From a virus: a stretch of 64,000 nucleotides of DNA. Every line of letters begins with the position of its first letter. The stretch's first letter is position 1. Location: positions 62,001-126,000 of the IMG/VR virus record IMGVR_UViG_3300023210_003077. One strand, given 5' to 3'. Of this stretch, positions 52,914 through 61,522 are shown in pieces. Below the pieces are notes generated by a model that was given only the letters and a program-made list of their open reading frames with translations, was not told the origin of the DNA and made no database searches. The position numbers were made by a program, and so were the translations under genes.

Positions 52914-54896
52914 ATGAAGAAATTACTATTTTTATTTTTATTAGCAACATCAACATCGTATTCACAGGATACTCTAAAGGTTGACACATCAATGGTGCAA
53001 ATTGAAGAAGTTACTATACAAGGAATTAGAGCTGGATCTAAAACACCAGTCACTCAGAAAACAATCAGTAAAGATGATATAGATGTTATGTATCATACAC
53101 AAGAATTACCGTTGTTATTAAACACAACACCAAGTGTAACATCATCAACAGATGGCGGTCACAATATGGGATATACTTACTTTAGATTGAGAGGTATTGA
53201 CCAAACTAGAATTAATATGACACTCGATGGGGTTCCTCTTAATGAACCAGAGGACCAAGGTGTATATTTCTCAAATTACCCAGATTTTACAAACTCAATT
53301 AGGTCAATGCAGATACAACGTGGTGTTGGTACATCAACAAACGGTGTTTCCTCATATGCTGGTTCTATTAATTTTGAATCACCAACGGGATTAAAGAAAG
53401 GAACAGAAGGACAAATTGGATATGGATCATTTAATACTTATAGAGTTAGTATTGAAAACTCAACAGGATTACTAAAAAATAAAACAGCCTTTTATACTAG
53501 ATATTCAAATTACGCGAGTGATGGATACAAATATAACTCAGGTGGTGAAGGACAATCATTCTTTTTAAGTGGTGGTTATTATGGAGAAAAGGATTTTGTT
53601 AAAATAACAGCATTCAATGGACACACAACTAATGAAATGGCTTGGTTCGCAGTTTCAGAAGATGATATAAAATCAGAACCAAGAACTAACTATAATACTA
53701 CTAGAGAAAATGACGACTTTACACAAAGTATGGTTATCTTAAAACACAAACACTTTTTTAACAAGTCAAATTTAACGACTACCGCTTTCTATAATAGATT
53801 AGATGGAGATTGGGGATTAGATTTACTACCACTTGGTGGAGGGGATGATGTTCTTAACTTCAATTTAGGTTCTAACTTCTATGGATTAACCTCTAACTAT
53901 AACTTAACTGGTAATAAATATAGATTGAATATTGGTGTTAGTGGTAATATGTATGATAGACGACATGCTATGACTGTATTAGCAAACACAGATGAACTAT
54001 ATTCTAATAAAGGACTTAAAAACGAAGTATCATCATTTGTTAAATTCGGATATGATATAAAGAAGTTTACTCTTTTCGGAGATGCTCAAGTTAGATACGT
54101 TGATTTCAAGTATCAAGGTACTATGGATATGGCACCATTTGAATGGACATTCTTCAACCCAAAAGGTGGTATAATGTTCACGAAATGTAAACACTATAAC
54201 TTCTATGCTTCTGTTGGTCAATCACAAAGAGAACCAACAAGAAATGATATTTTTATGGGAGAAGATGATCCTATTAGTTACATAGATGTTAAACCAGAAT
54301 CGGTTGTTGATTATGAATTAGGTACTAATATAACATTAGATAACTTTAAGTTACAAGGTAATCTATACTATATGGATTTCAAAAATGAAATAACATTATT
54401 AGGAGCAATTGGTTCAAATGGTTTACCGTTAATGACTAATGTTGAAAACTCTTTTAGAAGTGGTATTGAATTAGATATGACTTTAAGTTTATTTAGTAAA
54501 AAGAAAATTAACTTATTATTAGTTAATACATCATCATACTCTTATAACAGAATTAATGATGATGGGAAAGAATTTAGTCCATTATACACACCTAATTTGA
54601 TAATTAACCAAGGTGTGGTGATTAAAGATTCAAAAGATAGAATAAGAGTTGGATTTGATGTGAAGTACCACTCAGAGTCTTATATTGATATGGAGAACAC
54701 ACTCACAACACCAGATTTTGTGGTATTAAATGCTCAAGTTGATTATAAATTCTATAAACAACACAGTTTAAGTATTAGAGTAAATAACATAACTAATGAA
54801 AGTTATTACACTAATGGATACGCAGTTGGTACAGATAGACACTTCTTTGTTAATCCACCATTCAACTTCTTCGCTACAATTAAATTTAAGATTTAA
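52914..54896 (+). CDS. TonB-dependent outer-membrane receptor
   Basis: 660 codons. Signal peptide MKKLLFLFLLATSTSYS (cleavage before QDT), plug domain about 30-150 (EEVTIQGIRAGSKTPVTQKT, LLNTTPSVTSSTDGGHN, YFRLRGIDQTRINMTLDGVP), then a 22-strand-type barrel with alternating aromatic strands to the C-terminal FFATIKFKI. It lacks the SusC-type N-terminal extension. TonB receptors import scarce nutrients using inner-membrane energy. The stop overlaps the pnuC start (TAATG), and nadR overlaps pnuC, so the likely ligand is nicotinamide riboside/NMN or a related NAD precursor. In host Bacteroidota, receptor-Pnu gene pairs also serve thiamine, an alternative. Confidence 0.93.
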   Translation: MKKLLFLFLLATSTSYSQDTLKVDTSMVQIEEVTIQGIRAGSKTPVTQKTISKDDIDVMYHTQELPLLLNTTPSVTSSTDGGHNMGYTYFRLRGIDQTRINMTLDGVPLNEPEDQGVYFSNYPDFTNSIRSMQIQRGVGTSTNGVSSYAGSINFESPTGLKKGTEGQIGYGSFNTYRVSIENSTGLLKNKTAFYTRYSNYASDGYKYNSGGEGQSFFLSGGYYGEKDFVKITAFNGHTTNEMAWFAVSEDDIKSEPRTNYNTTRENDDFTQSMVILKHKHFFNKSNLTTTAFYNRLDGDWGLDLLPLGGGDDVLNFNLGSNFYGLTSNYNLTGNKYRLNIGVSGNMYDRRHAMTVLANTDELYSNKGLKNEVSSFVKFGYDIKKFTLFGDAQVRYVDFKYQGTMDMAPFEWTFFNPKGGIMFTKCKHYNFYASVGQSQREPTRNDIFMGEDDPISYIDVKPESVVDYELGTNITLDNFKLQGNLYYMDFKNEITLLGAIGSNGLPLMTNVENSFRSGIELDMTLSLFSKKKINLLLVNTSSYSYNRINDDGKEFSPLYTPNLIINQGVVIKDSKDRIRVGFDVKYHSESYIDMENTLTTPDFVVLNAQVDYKFYKQHSLSIRVNNITNESYYTNGYAVGTDRHFFVNPPFNFFATIKFKI

Positions 54897-55444
54897 TGGA
54901 TATTATTGAGGCAGTAGCTGTTTTATTCACGTTACTAGCTGTTATTCTAACAGTAAAAGATAACATATTATGTTGGCCATTTGGTATCGTAGGAGTTATC
55001 TTTTACTCTGTTATCTTTTACAACCATAACTTACTTGGTGATTTAGTTTTACAAGGTGTATTTCTAGTCCAATCTATACTAGGTTGGATAAACTGGAGCA
55101 AACCAAAAGAAGAATTGGCTATTAGTTGGTTAAATAAAAAGCAATTAGGATATCTAACAACCAGCACCATTATTCTATACATGACCACGTTTTGTATAAC
55201 AAGTGAATATGGTGGTAATATGCCATTTCTAGACTCTGCTGTAATGACATTGGGTGTTATGGCTACATTCCTATTAGTGAAGAAGAAAATAGAAGCTTGG
55301 ATTCTTTGGATTATAAATGACATTCTATTAATAGTATTATTCTCATCAAATGGCTTAGACGTATCATCATATGTATATGGTTTATTCTTAATATTAGCAT
55401 CAATTGGATTATGGAAATGGATAAAAAGTACAAAAGTAGTTTAG
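54896..55444 (+). CDS. pnuC: PnuC-family vitamin-precursor transporter
   Basis: 182 codons with about six to seven transmembrane helices. PnuC features: NILCWPFGIVGVIFYSVIFY near 22-41, WINWSK near 65, and the late AWILWIINDILLIVLF near 128-143. PnuC carries nicotinamide riboside across the inner membrane by facilitated diffusion trapped by phosphorylation, which the next gene provides. Start overlaps the receptor stop; end overlaps nadR by 34 bases. The relative PnuT carries thiamine; context favours the NAD branch. Confidence 0.9.
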   Translation: MDIIEAVAVLFTLLAVILTVKDNILCWPFGIVGVIFYSVIFYNHNLLGDLVLQGVFLVQSILGWINWSKPKEELAISWLNKKQLGYLTTSTIILYMTTFCITSEYGGNMPFLDSAVMTLGVMATFLLVKKKIEAWILWIINDILLIVLFSSNGLDVSSYVYGLFLILASIGLWKWIKSTKVV

Positions 55445-56430
55445 TATTGGGTAAATTCTACGGATTACACACCGGGCACCTTTATTTAATAGACACCGCT
55501 TTGGAAAATTCGGAAGTTGTTCATGTTTTAGCTTGTCATAATCCTACACAAACAATCCCTGGTAAATTAAGAGTAAAATCTTTACGAGAAATATATGAAA
55601 GTAACCCAAATGTCATAATACACTCTGTTGATGATAGTGAGATGCCACAATATGAACACGAATGTAAATCACTTGATGAATTTTATTCTTATTGGGTTCC
55701 ATTTGTTTATAAATTTGTTGGTAAATTAGATTGTGTATTCACTTCTGAGAATTACGGTGATGATTTTGCTAAATATTTGGGTATAAAACACTATCTAGTT
55801 GATAAAGAAAGAAAGAAATTTCCTATATCAGGAACTAAAGTAAGAACTAACCCCTTTGATAGTTGGGAATTTATACCGGATGAAATAAAACCCTACTTCG
55901 TTAAGAGAATTGTTATTATGGGGCCGGAATCTGTTGGGAAATCAACAATGAGTGAAAATTTAGCTAAATACTATAACACAAATTTTGTTGAGGAATATGG
56001 CAGAACTGTATTTGAAAGAAATGGTAATAAAATAGGAATAGAAGACTTTATCCCAATATCTGTTGGTCGACAAGAATTGGAAAATCAAAAAATAAAGACA
56101 TCCAATAAATTATTATTCTGTGATACAGAGGATATAACAACATACCTCTTCTCAAAAATGTATTTTCCAAATGGTTATAAAAGTATTGAAAACATATTAC
56201 TAGATAAAGTATATAAAAATAGTAATTATGATTTATACTTACTATTGAAACCTGATTGTGATGGTGTTCAAGACGGAACACGACAGTTTTTAGAAGAAAG
56301 GATGGAACATTATAATGTTATTAAATCAGAATTGGAAAAGTACAATTGTAATTATATAGAAGTGGGTGGTAATTGGAGAGATAGATTAAGCAAATCTATT
56401 GAAATTGTAAATTCACAATTTAATATATAA
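55411..56430 (+). CDS. nadR: Bifunctional NadR: NMN adenylyltransferase and ribosylnicotinamide kinase
   Basis: 339 codons. N-terminal nucleotidyltransferase domain with GKFYGLHTGH (GLHTGH at 18-23) and ISGTKVR at 139-145; C-terminal kinase domain with Walker A GPESVGKST at 171-179, EEYGRTVFE and FCDTEDITT. The N-terminal DNA-binding repressor part of enterobacterial NadR is absent, as in Bacteroidota. It phosphorylates nicotinamide riboside to NMN and adenylates NMN to NAD+, trapping what PnuC admits. Start lies inside pnuC; ATG 55417 is an alternative start. Confidence 0.94.
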   Translation: MEMDKKYKSSLVLGKFYGLHTGHLYLIDTALENSEVVHVLACHNPTQTIPGKLRVKSLREIYESNPNVIIHSVDDSEMPQYEHECKSLDEFYSYWVPFVYKFVGKLDCVFTSENYGDDFAKYLGIKHYLVDKERKKFPISGTKVRTNPFDSWEFIPDEIKPYFVKRIVIMGPESVGKSTMSENLAKYYNTNFVEEYGRTVFERNGNKIGIEDFIPISVGRQELENQKIKTSNKLLFCDTEDITTYLFSKMYFPNGYKSIENILLDKVYKNSNYDLYLLLKPDCDGVQDGTRQFLEERMEHYNVIKSELEKYNCNYIEVGGNWRDRLSKSIEIVNSQFNI

Positions 56431-56448
56431 CTAAAATAAGAATTCACA

Positions 56449-56709
56449 ATGGACCAACAATTAGAACTTTTAGCAAAACTTTTACAATTCTACAAAGGTA
56501 GATATGAAGGTACTAACCTTGAATCAAAATTTAATGATGCTTGTGAAGATTTAATAAACACAGGCGATTTGAAAAGATCTGTTTATATAAAGTTTTGTAT
56601 CGAAAATGATATCGAGCCACGAATTAATAAAAAAGTAACACCAACACCAAAATCATCAATTTCGAGATTTCGAAACGATGATTCATCATATTCAAGATCA
56701 TCTTGTTAA
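56449..56709 (+). CDS. Small hypothetical protein
   Basis: 86 codons, helical N-terminal two thirds (LELLAKLLQFYKGRYEGTNLESKFNDACED limited to charged helices), then a Ser/Arg-rich tail ending SSYSRSSC. 18 bases after nadR, likely same transcript. No family recognised. Confidence 0.6.
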   Translation: MDQQLELLAKLLQFYKGRYEGTNLESKFNDACEDLINTGDLKRSVYIKFCIENDIEPRINKKVTPTPKSSISRFRNDDSSYSRSSC

Positions 56710-56719
56710 TAAATAAATA

Positions 56720-57622
56720 ATGTTAGAATCAATCGAATTATTCGGGAAAGAAATTAAGCTAATAACTCATAATTGTGCCTTATTTGGAGAGGAGGAGGGA
56801 AACGCCATTGAAGAACCTTATATAAATCTTTATGTTAGAACTAAATTCTGTAACGCTAAGTGCTCATTCTGTACATATCACTCAGACGCATCCAAATGGA
56901 ACGGTAAAAAATATAAAGAAGTCTTACAACATATATCAGATAGAATTAAGATTAGAAAAATAGCCATTTCTGGTGGAGAACCAACTTTATATTGGGATAA
57001 TTTTCTGGAAATGTCCAATGTTGGTGTGGAATATGCACCTGATTGTGAATTATCACTGAATACAGACGGATTTAGATGGGAGAAGTTATTTAACGACCCT
57101 ATTGCTAAAAGATATGATTATATACAACTTAGTCGTCACCACTATGATGATAAGATTAATGATGAGATATTCAAATGCAAAACTCCTACATCAGAAGAGA
57201 TAAAGGCTATAAGCCATTTACAAACACATCCACACCAAGTACAATTCAGATGTAACTTAATAAAGAATTATATAGATACACCAGAAGAAGTATTTAAATA
57301 TTTAGAATGGGCAAACTCTGTTGAGATAAATGATATTGGTTTAGTATCTTTAATGCCTATCAATGAATACTCAAAAGAGAATTATATTTATTTTCACATA
57401 AAGGAATTAATAGGTGATAACTTTTTTTTAACCAAGTCTTGGAAAAGAACGGGTGGTGGATGTGAGTGTTTTAATTATGTCTATACTCCACCAGAAGAAG
57501 ACTTTAGAAGACCAATGAAAGTTTATCACAAAAATACATTTAAGCCTTCTGAGATAACGGAAACAATTGTGTTTGATGGTCAAAATGTTCGTTTGGGGTT
57601 TGATGGACCAATTATCTATTAA
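56720..57622 (+). CDS. Radical SAM enzyme
   Basis: 300 codons. Cluster-binding motif C44-x3-C48-x2-C51 (KFCNAKCSFC), then ISGGEPTLYW near 84-93 (SAM-binding GGEP) and SLNTDG near 116. Compact core with a Cys pair near 250 (GGGCECF) that might hold an auxiliary site. MoaA/QueE-like in general shape, but the substrate cannot be assigned. 10 bases after the previous gene, so it is probably part of the transcript that contains the NAD-salvage genes. Confidence 0.85.
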   Translation: MLESIELFGKEIKLITHNCALFGEEEGNAIEEPYINLYVRTKFCNAKCSFCTYHSDASKWNGKKYKEVLQHISDRIKIRKIAISGGEPTLYWDNFLEMSNVGVEYAPDCELSLNTDGFRWEKLFNDPIAKRYDYIQLSRHHYDDKINDEIFKCKTPTSEEIKAISHLQTHPHQVQFRCNLIKNYIDTPEEVFKYLEWANSVEINDIGLVSLMPINEYSKENYIYFHIKELIGDNFFLTKSWKRTGGGCECFNYVYTPPEEDFRRPMKVYHKNTFKPSEITETIVFDGQNVRLGFDGPIIY

Positions 57623-57647
57623 TGAATCCAACTAAATTCGATTCATA

Positions 57648-58031
57648 TTAATCTACTGGATTGTTTCCATAAGGAGTAACACTAATAACCTTACAAACAT
57701 TATCATCTTTAACTGCTACGATAGAATCGTTTCCTAAGTTAGCAATCTCCATTTCAGATTTATCTAAGTCAATATTAGAAGAATCACAAGTAACCGTAAT
57801 TAAATATAACTCAGAACTTTCTTTCTTATCTAATATAGAAGGGTCGATATCACCTTTATCACATACATAATACTCACCAGGTGAAGAAAGATCAACAACC
57901 GGATGAGAAGTGAGTCTATAAAGAGTAACCTCACCAGTTAATGTAGATGCTTTGCTACCAGTCTCAACAGGAGTTTCCATCAACTCTTCTGATTCATTAA
58001 TTTTGAAACTATTAAACTTCTTTAACCTCAT
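57648..58031 (-). CDS. Leader-bearing hypothetical protein
   Basis: 127 codons. Leader MRLKKFNSFKINESEE with a gp21-type site after INE at residue 13. Acidic, beta-rich body (VTLYRLTSHPVVDLSSPGEYY) with a small-molecule-domain look, reminiscent of short ADP-ribosyltransferase-like beginnings, but no catalytic triad can be seen. Late promoter upstream. Confidence 0.68.
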   Translation of the reverse strand: MRLKKFNSFKINESEELMETPVETGSKASTLTGEVTLYRLTSHPVVDLSSPGEYYVCDKGDIDPSILDKKESSELYLITVTCDSSNIDLDKSEMEIANLGNDSIVAVKDDNVCKVISVTPYGNNPVD

Positions 58032-58050
58032 TTGATACTGTTATTTTTAT

Positions 58051-58061
58051 TATATATTAAA
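58051..58061 (-). promoter_or_regulatory. Late promoter element before the 58031 gene
   Basis: Minus-strand TTTAATATATA 20 bases upstream of ATG 58031. Confidence 0.6.
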
Positions 58062-58093
58062 TTTAAAATATAATATATCTGATTAATCAAATA

Positions 58094-58417
58094 GTGATAG
58101 GTTACTACTATTTCCATTACTATAATCAATATAAGATAAATAAAAAATCAATCATATCTAAAATAAAAGAAACCTGTTTAGAGAGATATGGAGTTGATAA
58201 TGTATCAAAGGTTGATATTGTAAAATTAAAATCAAAACAAACAAAGGTTAAAAGAGGTACAGAGCTAATGGCAGATCCTATATTGTTTATTATTATACCT
58301 GGTGAATTATTACCACAATGGGAATTATATAAACGTGAATGTAGAAGATTATGAAAATTGGATAGGTATCGACTATTATGATGGTGAGAATATAAGTGGT
58401 TATCAATCAGCATAACA
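58094..58417 (+). pseudogene. Degraded homing endonuclease remnant
   Basis: Only a GTG is available as start. The frame contains the DNA-contact repeat KETCLERYGVDNVSKVD and then IPGELLPQWELYKRECRRL, stopping at 58354; about 30 bases of the other frame then give ENWIGIDYYDGENISGY. Both pieces belong to one type of phage HNH homing endonuclease (…ELYKRECRRL…ENWDGYDYYDGEYI… order, from memory), but the linker and the catalytic end are missing. It lies directly upstream of the split DNA polymerase exon, where such endonucleases insert. Confidence 0.6.
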
Positions 58418-58768
58418 AATACCATATAGGCGTATAGTTCTGTTATCTGACCAAATTGCGCCTGACTAAAGTGTAACATCATATCCACACATATTAAAAT
58501 ATTTTATGTTACGTGGTCCGATTTTTACTGAAACTTTTTCTTCCTTTATCATATACTTTAAGAGGTTTATTTATATATCAAAATGTATAAGTACCCTTTA
58601 TAACAAATTTATTAAATATGACAAAAACCGAAAAAATAAAAAAAATCGAGTCATTAAAAATTAAAGCGAGCGAGTTGAAAAAGGAAGTAGATTACTACAA
58701 TGCCCTTCAACTCGCTCTTTAATCACCCCCGCTTTATTTTAAGTGGGGGTAAATGACTAAAACTTGTA
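58418..58768 (+). ncRNA. Structured region before polymerase half: possible intron end
   Basis: About 350 bases without a substantial gene. It holds GC-rich inverted repeats unusual for this genome: GAGCGAGTTGA (about 58668) with TCAACTCGCTC (about 58709) enclosing GTAG/CTAC, then a perfect-with-one-wobble 10-bp hairpin ACCCCCGCTT/AAGTGGGGGT at about 58725-58750. The polymerase coding frame opens within 10 bases of that hairpin. Such stacked 3' hairpins occur at the end of group I introns (P9 region), but I could not identify the conserved P7 core. A 34-codon frame (58618-58722, MTKTEKIKKIESL) overlaps the repeat. Confidence 0.4.
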
Positions 58769-60079
58769 TTGAATGGTTCTTATGGAGCCTTCGCAACACC
58801 ATACTTCATACTTTATAACAACCACGTTGCAGGTACTATAACAGCAGAGGGTAGAGAATTGACTAGAAAGATGGATGATGATAACCAAGATTATTGGTAT
58901 AATCAATGGCATCTTGATACTGAGCTACACAAACAATTAAATATAAAAGATATCACACCAATTGATACGAAAGAGGATGTTAGTATCTATGGTGATACCG
59001 ATTCAATTTTTGTTTCATTCAAACCTTGTATGGACCATTGTACTTGGAGAGATCAAGTATTTAACGATGAATATCTATCTTCAATTGATAAGAAATTTAT
59101 TATACTATCAAGAGATTTGATAGAAACAGATAATCCAAATTATTTGGGTATGTCAAAAGATATCACGGAATTTACAGAACTTCTGAAAGAAGATTATGGG
59201 TTAGTTTTAATAGATGGTAACTTCGTGAAAGATAGGAAGTTAAATAAGATGATAGATGATGGAGTTTTAACAAATGATATTATCTGGAACTGGTCTACTG
59301 AGGTTGATTTTATATTAGGAGTTGACCAAATAAAATATGAGGGTTACTTCAAAGATTGTTTAGATAAACACGCAGAATCATATGGTGTTGAAAACAAAGA
59401 AGATTTTGAACTTGAAAGAATATCAGAATCAATTATAAATATTGCTAAGAAAAAATACATACAACATATTTTATATGAGGATGGTATTCCATATGATAGA
59501 TTGAAATATATTTATCCTAAAGGAGTTGAACTTGTTAGGTCATCCACACCAGCCTTTGCTCGTGATAAGATTGTTGGGATAGTAGAGTATTTATTTGAGA
59601 ATCCCGATACATTCAATATAAAGGATTTACTTAAATTGGTAAAAGGTCTTAGAAAGGAATTTGAATTGGCTGATGTTGATGATATCGCAATGCAATCATC
59701 TTGTAATAAATATGATGAGAAAGTTTTAAATGATAAAACATTACCATTACAATTTATAAGTGGAGCTCACTTTGCTGTTAAAGCGGCCGCTTATCATAAT
59801 TACTTATTGAACAATGATAAGAAATTACAAGATAAGTATGAATTTATGAAATCTGGTACAAAGATTAAATATTATATCTGTAAAGATAAATCAGTTAATT
59901 CCACATTTGCTTATGCTAGAGGGTCTTACCCGATTGAATTTGCTCCTGAGATAGATTATGATATACAATTTGAGAAATCAATACTATCACCAATTAATTC
60001 TATTATTGAACCATTAGGTATGCCAGAAATAACAAGAAGATTGAGTGTGGTAATGGATATATTCGGTGGATTTAAATAA
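58757..60079 (+). CDS. 43: DNA polymerase gp43, C-terminal half (family B)
   Basis: The frame is open from CTA 58757 after a TGA; TTG 58769 is the first usual start. It begins exactly in polymerase motif B, LKLVLNGSYGAFA (K-x3-N-x2-Y-G), continues with motif C YGDTDSIF (D76, D78 counting from 58769), and contains palm and thumb to a C-terminal MDIFGGFK that resembles the clamp-binding tail of T4 gp43. The exonuclease domain and motif A (SLYPS) are absent and are not encoded elsewhere in the window. T4-like phages with gene 43 split at comparable sites are known. The N-terminal half must be elsewhere in the genome, as a separate subunit or to be joined by splicing. Confidence 0.88.
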   Translation, partial: LKLVLNGSYGAFATPYFILYNNHVAGTITAEGRELTRKMDDDNQDYWYNQWHLDTELHKQLNIKDITPIDTKEDVSIYGDTDSIFVSFKPCMDHCTWRDQVFNDEYLSSIDKKFIILSRDLIETDNPNYLGMSKDITEFTELLKEDYGLVLIDGNFVKDRKLNKMIDDGVLTNDIIWNWSTEVDFILGVDQIKYEGYFKDCLDKHAESYGVENKEDFELERISESIINIAKKKYIQHILYEDGIPYDRLKYIYPKGVELVRSSTPAFARDKIVGIVEYLFENPDTFNIKDLLKLVKGLRKEFELADVDDIAMQSSCNKYDEKVLNDKTLPLQFISGAHFAVKAAAYHNYLLNNDKKLQDKYEFMKSGTKIKYYICKDKSVNSTFAYARGSYPIEFAPEIDYDIQFEKSILSPINSIIEPLGMPEITRRLSVVMDIFGGFK

Positions 60080-60830
60080 GTAGATTAGATTTACTTGAAA
60101 TAAAAGTATTACCTTTTATTTTAACTGGATTAGAGGGTGTATTTCTTAATTTAATACAATTCTTACCATCACATAGTATCAAGTAGTTTGTATTCAATGA
60201 TAAAGATCCTTCTGTCTTTATGAAAATTTTATCACCAATATACTTATAATCAGTAAATGGCTTTACTTGAACAGTAAAACTTCTACCATTGGATAAGAAT
60301 TTGAAATCAACACCGTTTATATCTTCATCAACAGAAGGGTTTTGTATAGTAATCTCGATATCTTTTTCTTTAGAATACTTTAAAAAGGATTCCTTAGCCA
60401 TTTTTTCAAGTACATTTCCCCTTCTAGTTGTGTTTATTAAAATAGGTAATGATTGTTCTAAAAAGAATTTACCATTTGGTGAATAAATATTATTCAGATT
60501 AGATAACATAAAATTATAAAAAGATTCTTCCTCTTTAATATTATTAATTCTTATCACATTTTTAAAAATGGTGTAATTATTAACCATCTTTGATATATAC
60601 TCACCATTAATTATCTTATTATCGATAAATATATCAGTATGTTTACCATAAACAAACCCAGATGATCCATAAACACTTTCGATAAACCTTTTTATAACAG
60701 CATTAAGATAAGTAATTGAGTTCTTACTACCATTTTTAACAGTCTTAAACATATTACCACCTTGTCCATCATCCAACACAACGACTTGATTATCTTGGGC
60801 CTCCTTTAAATACTCTTTATAATTTAGCAT
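60072..60830 (-). CDS. Leader-bearing protein with possible PD-(D/E)XK nuclease core
   Basis: 252 codons. Leader MLNYKEYLKEAQD, closest of all to the T4 leader MKTYQEFIAEA, with a cut site after LKE. Residues 136-190 show RRGNVLEKMAKESF (E142), INGVDFKF (D175) and SFTVQVKPF (Q188-x-K190), the spacing of a PD-(D/E)XK fold with Q replacing E. Possibly a nuclease delivered with the DNA; catalytic activity not proven. Overlaps the end of the polymerase gene by 8 bases. Confidence 0.65.
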   Translation of the reverse strand: MLNYKEYLKEAQDNQVVVLDDGQGGNMFKTVKNGSKNSITYLNAVIKRFIESVYGSSGFVYGKHTDIFIDNKIINGEYISKMVNNYTIFKNVIRINNIKEEESFYNFMLSNLNNIYSPNGKFFLEQSLPILINTTRRGNVLEKMAKESFLKYSKEKDIEITIQNPSVDEDINGVDFKFLSNGRSFTVQVKPFTDYKYIGDKIFIKTEGSLSLNTNYLILCDGKNCIKLRNTPSNPVKIKGNTFISSKSNLLI

Positions 60831-60835
60831 ATGGG

Positions 60836-60846
60836 TATATATTAAA
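60836..60846 (-). promoter_or_regulatory. Late promoter element
   Basis: Minus-strand TTTAATATATA 6 bases upstream of ATG 60830. Confidence 0.6.
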
Positions 60847-60862
60847 TATAGATATATAATTT

Positions 60863-61096
60863 ATGAAAAACGAGGAATTATACCTAGAATATATAACTTA
60901 CTTGGATACCAGGATTTTAGAGTCTAAAATATCAAGAGGTGAGTATTCTTTATTGAGAATGTCACGATCATCATTTGATAGTTTCAAACTAAAATTTGAA
61001 ACCGATGAACTTTTCCATAAAAATATAATAGGATTACATAAATCCGAAACAAGGGATAAAAAAATAGACGATATATTCGATGATATTAATTTCTGA
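60863..61096 (+). CDS. Small hypothetical protein
   Basis: 77 codons, helical and charged (YLDTRILESKISRGEYSLLRM). Overlaps the next gene by 17 bases, indicating coupling. No family recognised. Confidence 0.55.
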   Translation: MKNEELYLEYITYLDTRILESKISRGEYSLLRMSRSSFDSFKLKFETDELFHKNIIGLHKSETRDKKIDDIFDDINF

Positions 61097-61472
61097 GGAA
61101 AAAATAGACGATATTAATGTTAAATACTATGATGGTATAGACCTAAAAATGGCTCAAGAGCATCCTAAGGACGGATCTGGTGGATTTATATTCTACTTCG
61201 TTGAGAATTGGGTAAGTGAGGTTAAAAAGTACGATAGAGGGTCTAAGATAGATAATATACTATCAGATGAAGAAGTTATTGATTTTGATATCGATATTGT
61301 AAACAACAATTATATTTGTATATATCAGACAGACGGGGATTTAGAAATAGTATATAAAGCAATAAAGGAAAATATACATAAAAAGATAGGAAAACCTTGG
61401 TTAGTTGGTAACCACAACAGAAACCTTGTTGATAGTGGGTTAGGTAAAACACCAACACATAAGTTTTACTGA
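61080..61472 (+). CDS. Small hypothetical protein
   Basis: 130 codons, alpha/beta, acidic. Begins inside the preceding gene. Contains DGSGGFIFYFVENW and a Gly/His-rich end (LVGNHNRNLVDSGLGKTPTH). No family recognised. Confidence 0.58.
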   Translation: MILISEEKIDDINVKYYDGIDLKMAQEHPKDGSGGFIFYFVENWVSEVKKYDRGSKIDNILSDEEVIDFDIDIVNNNYICIYQTDGDLEIVYKAIKENIHKKIGKPWLVGNHNRNLVDSGLGKTPTHKFY

Positions 61473-61522
61473 TAAAAAAGGGAATTCAATATGAAATATA
61501 TACCTTAATGTTTAATAACAAT

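Noticed and set aside
57648-58031. ADP-ribosyltransferase call for the leader protein
   Set aside because: The LYRLT start is suggestive, but no Y-x-E or Q/E-x-E catalytic motif follows; left as hypothetical.
58418-58768. Confident group I intron annotation
   Set aside because: The 3' hairpins and the exon-like junction fit, but I could not find the P7 core elements or a 5' exon in the window.
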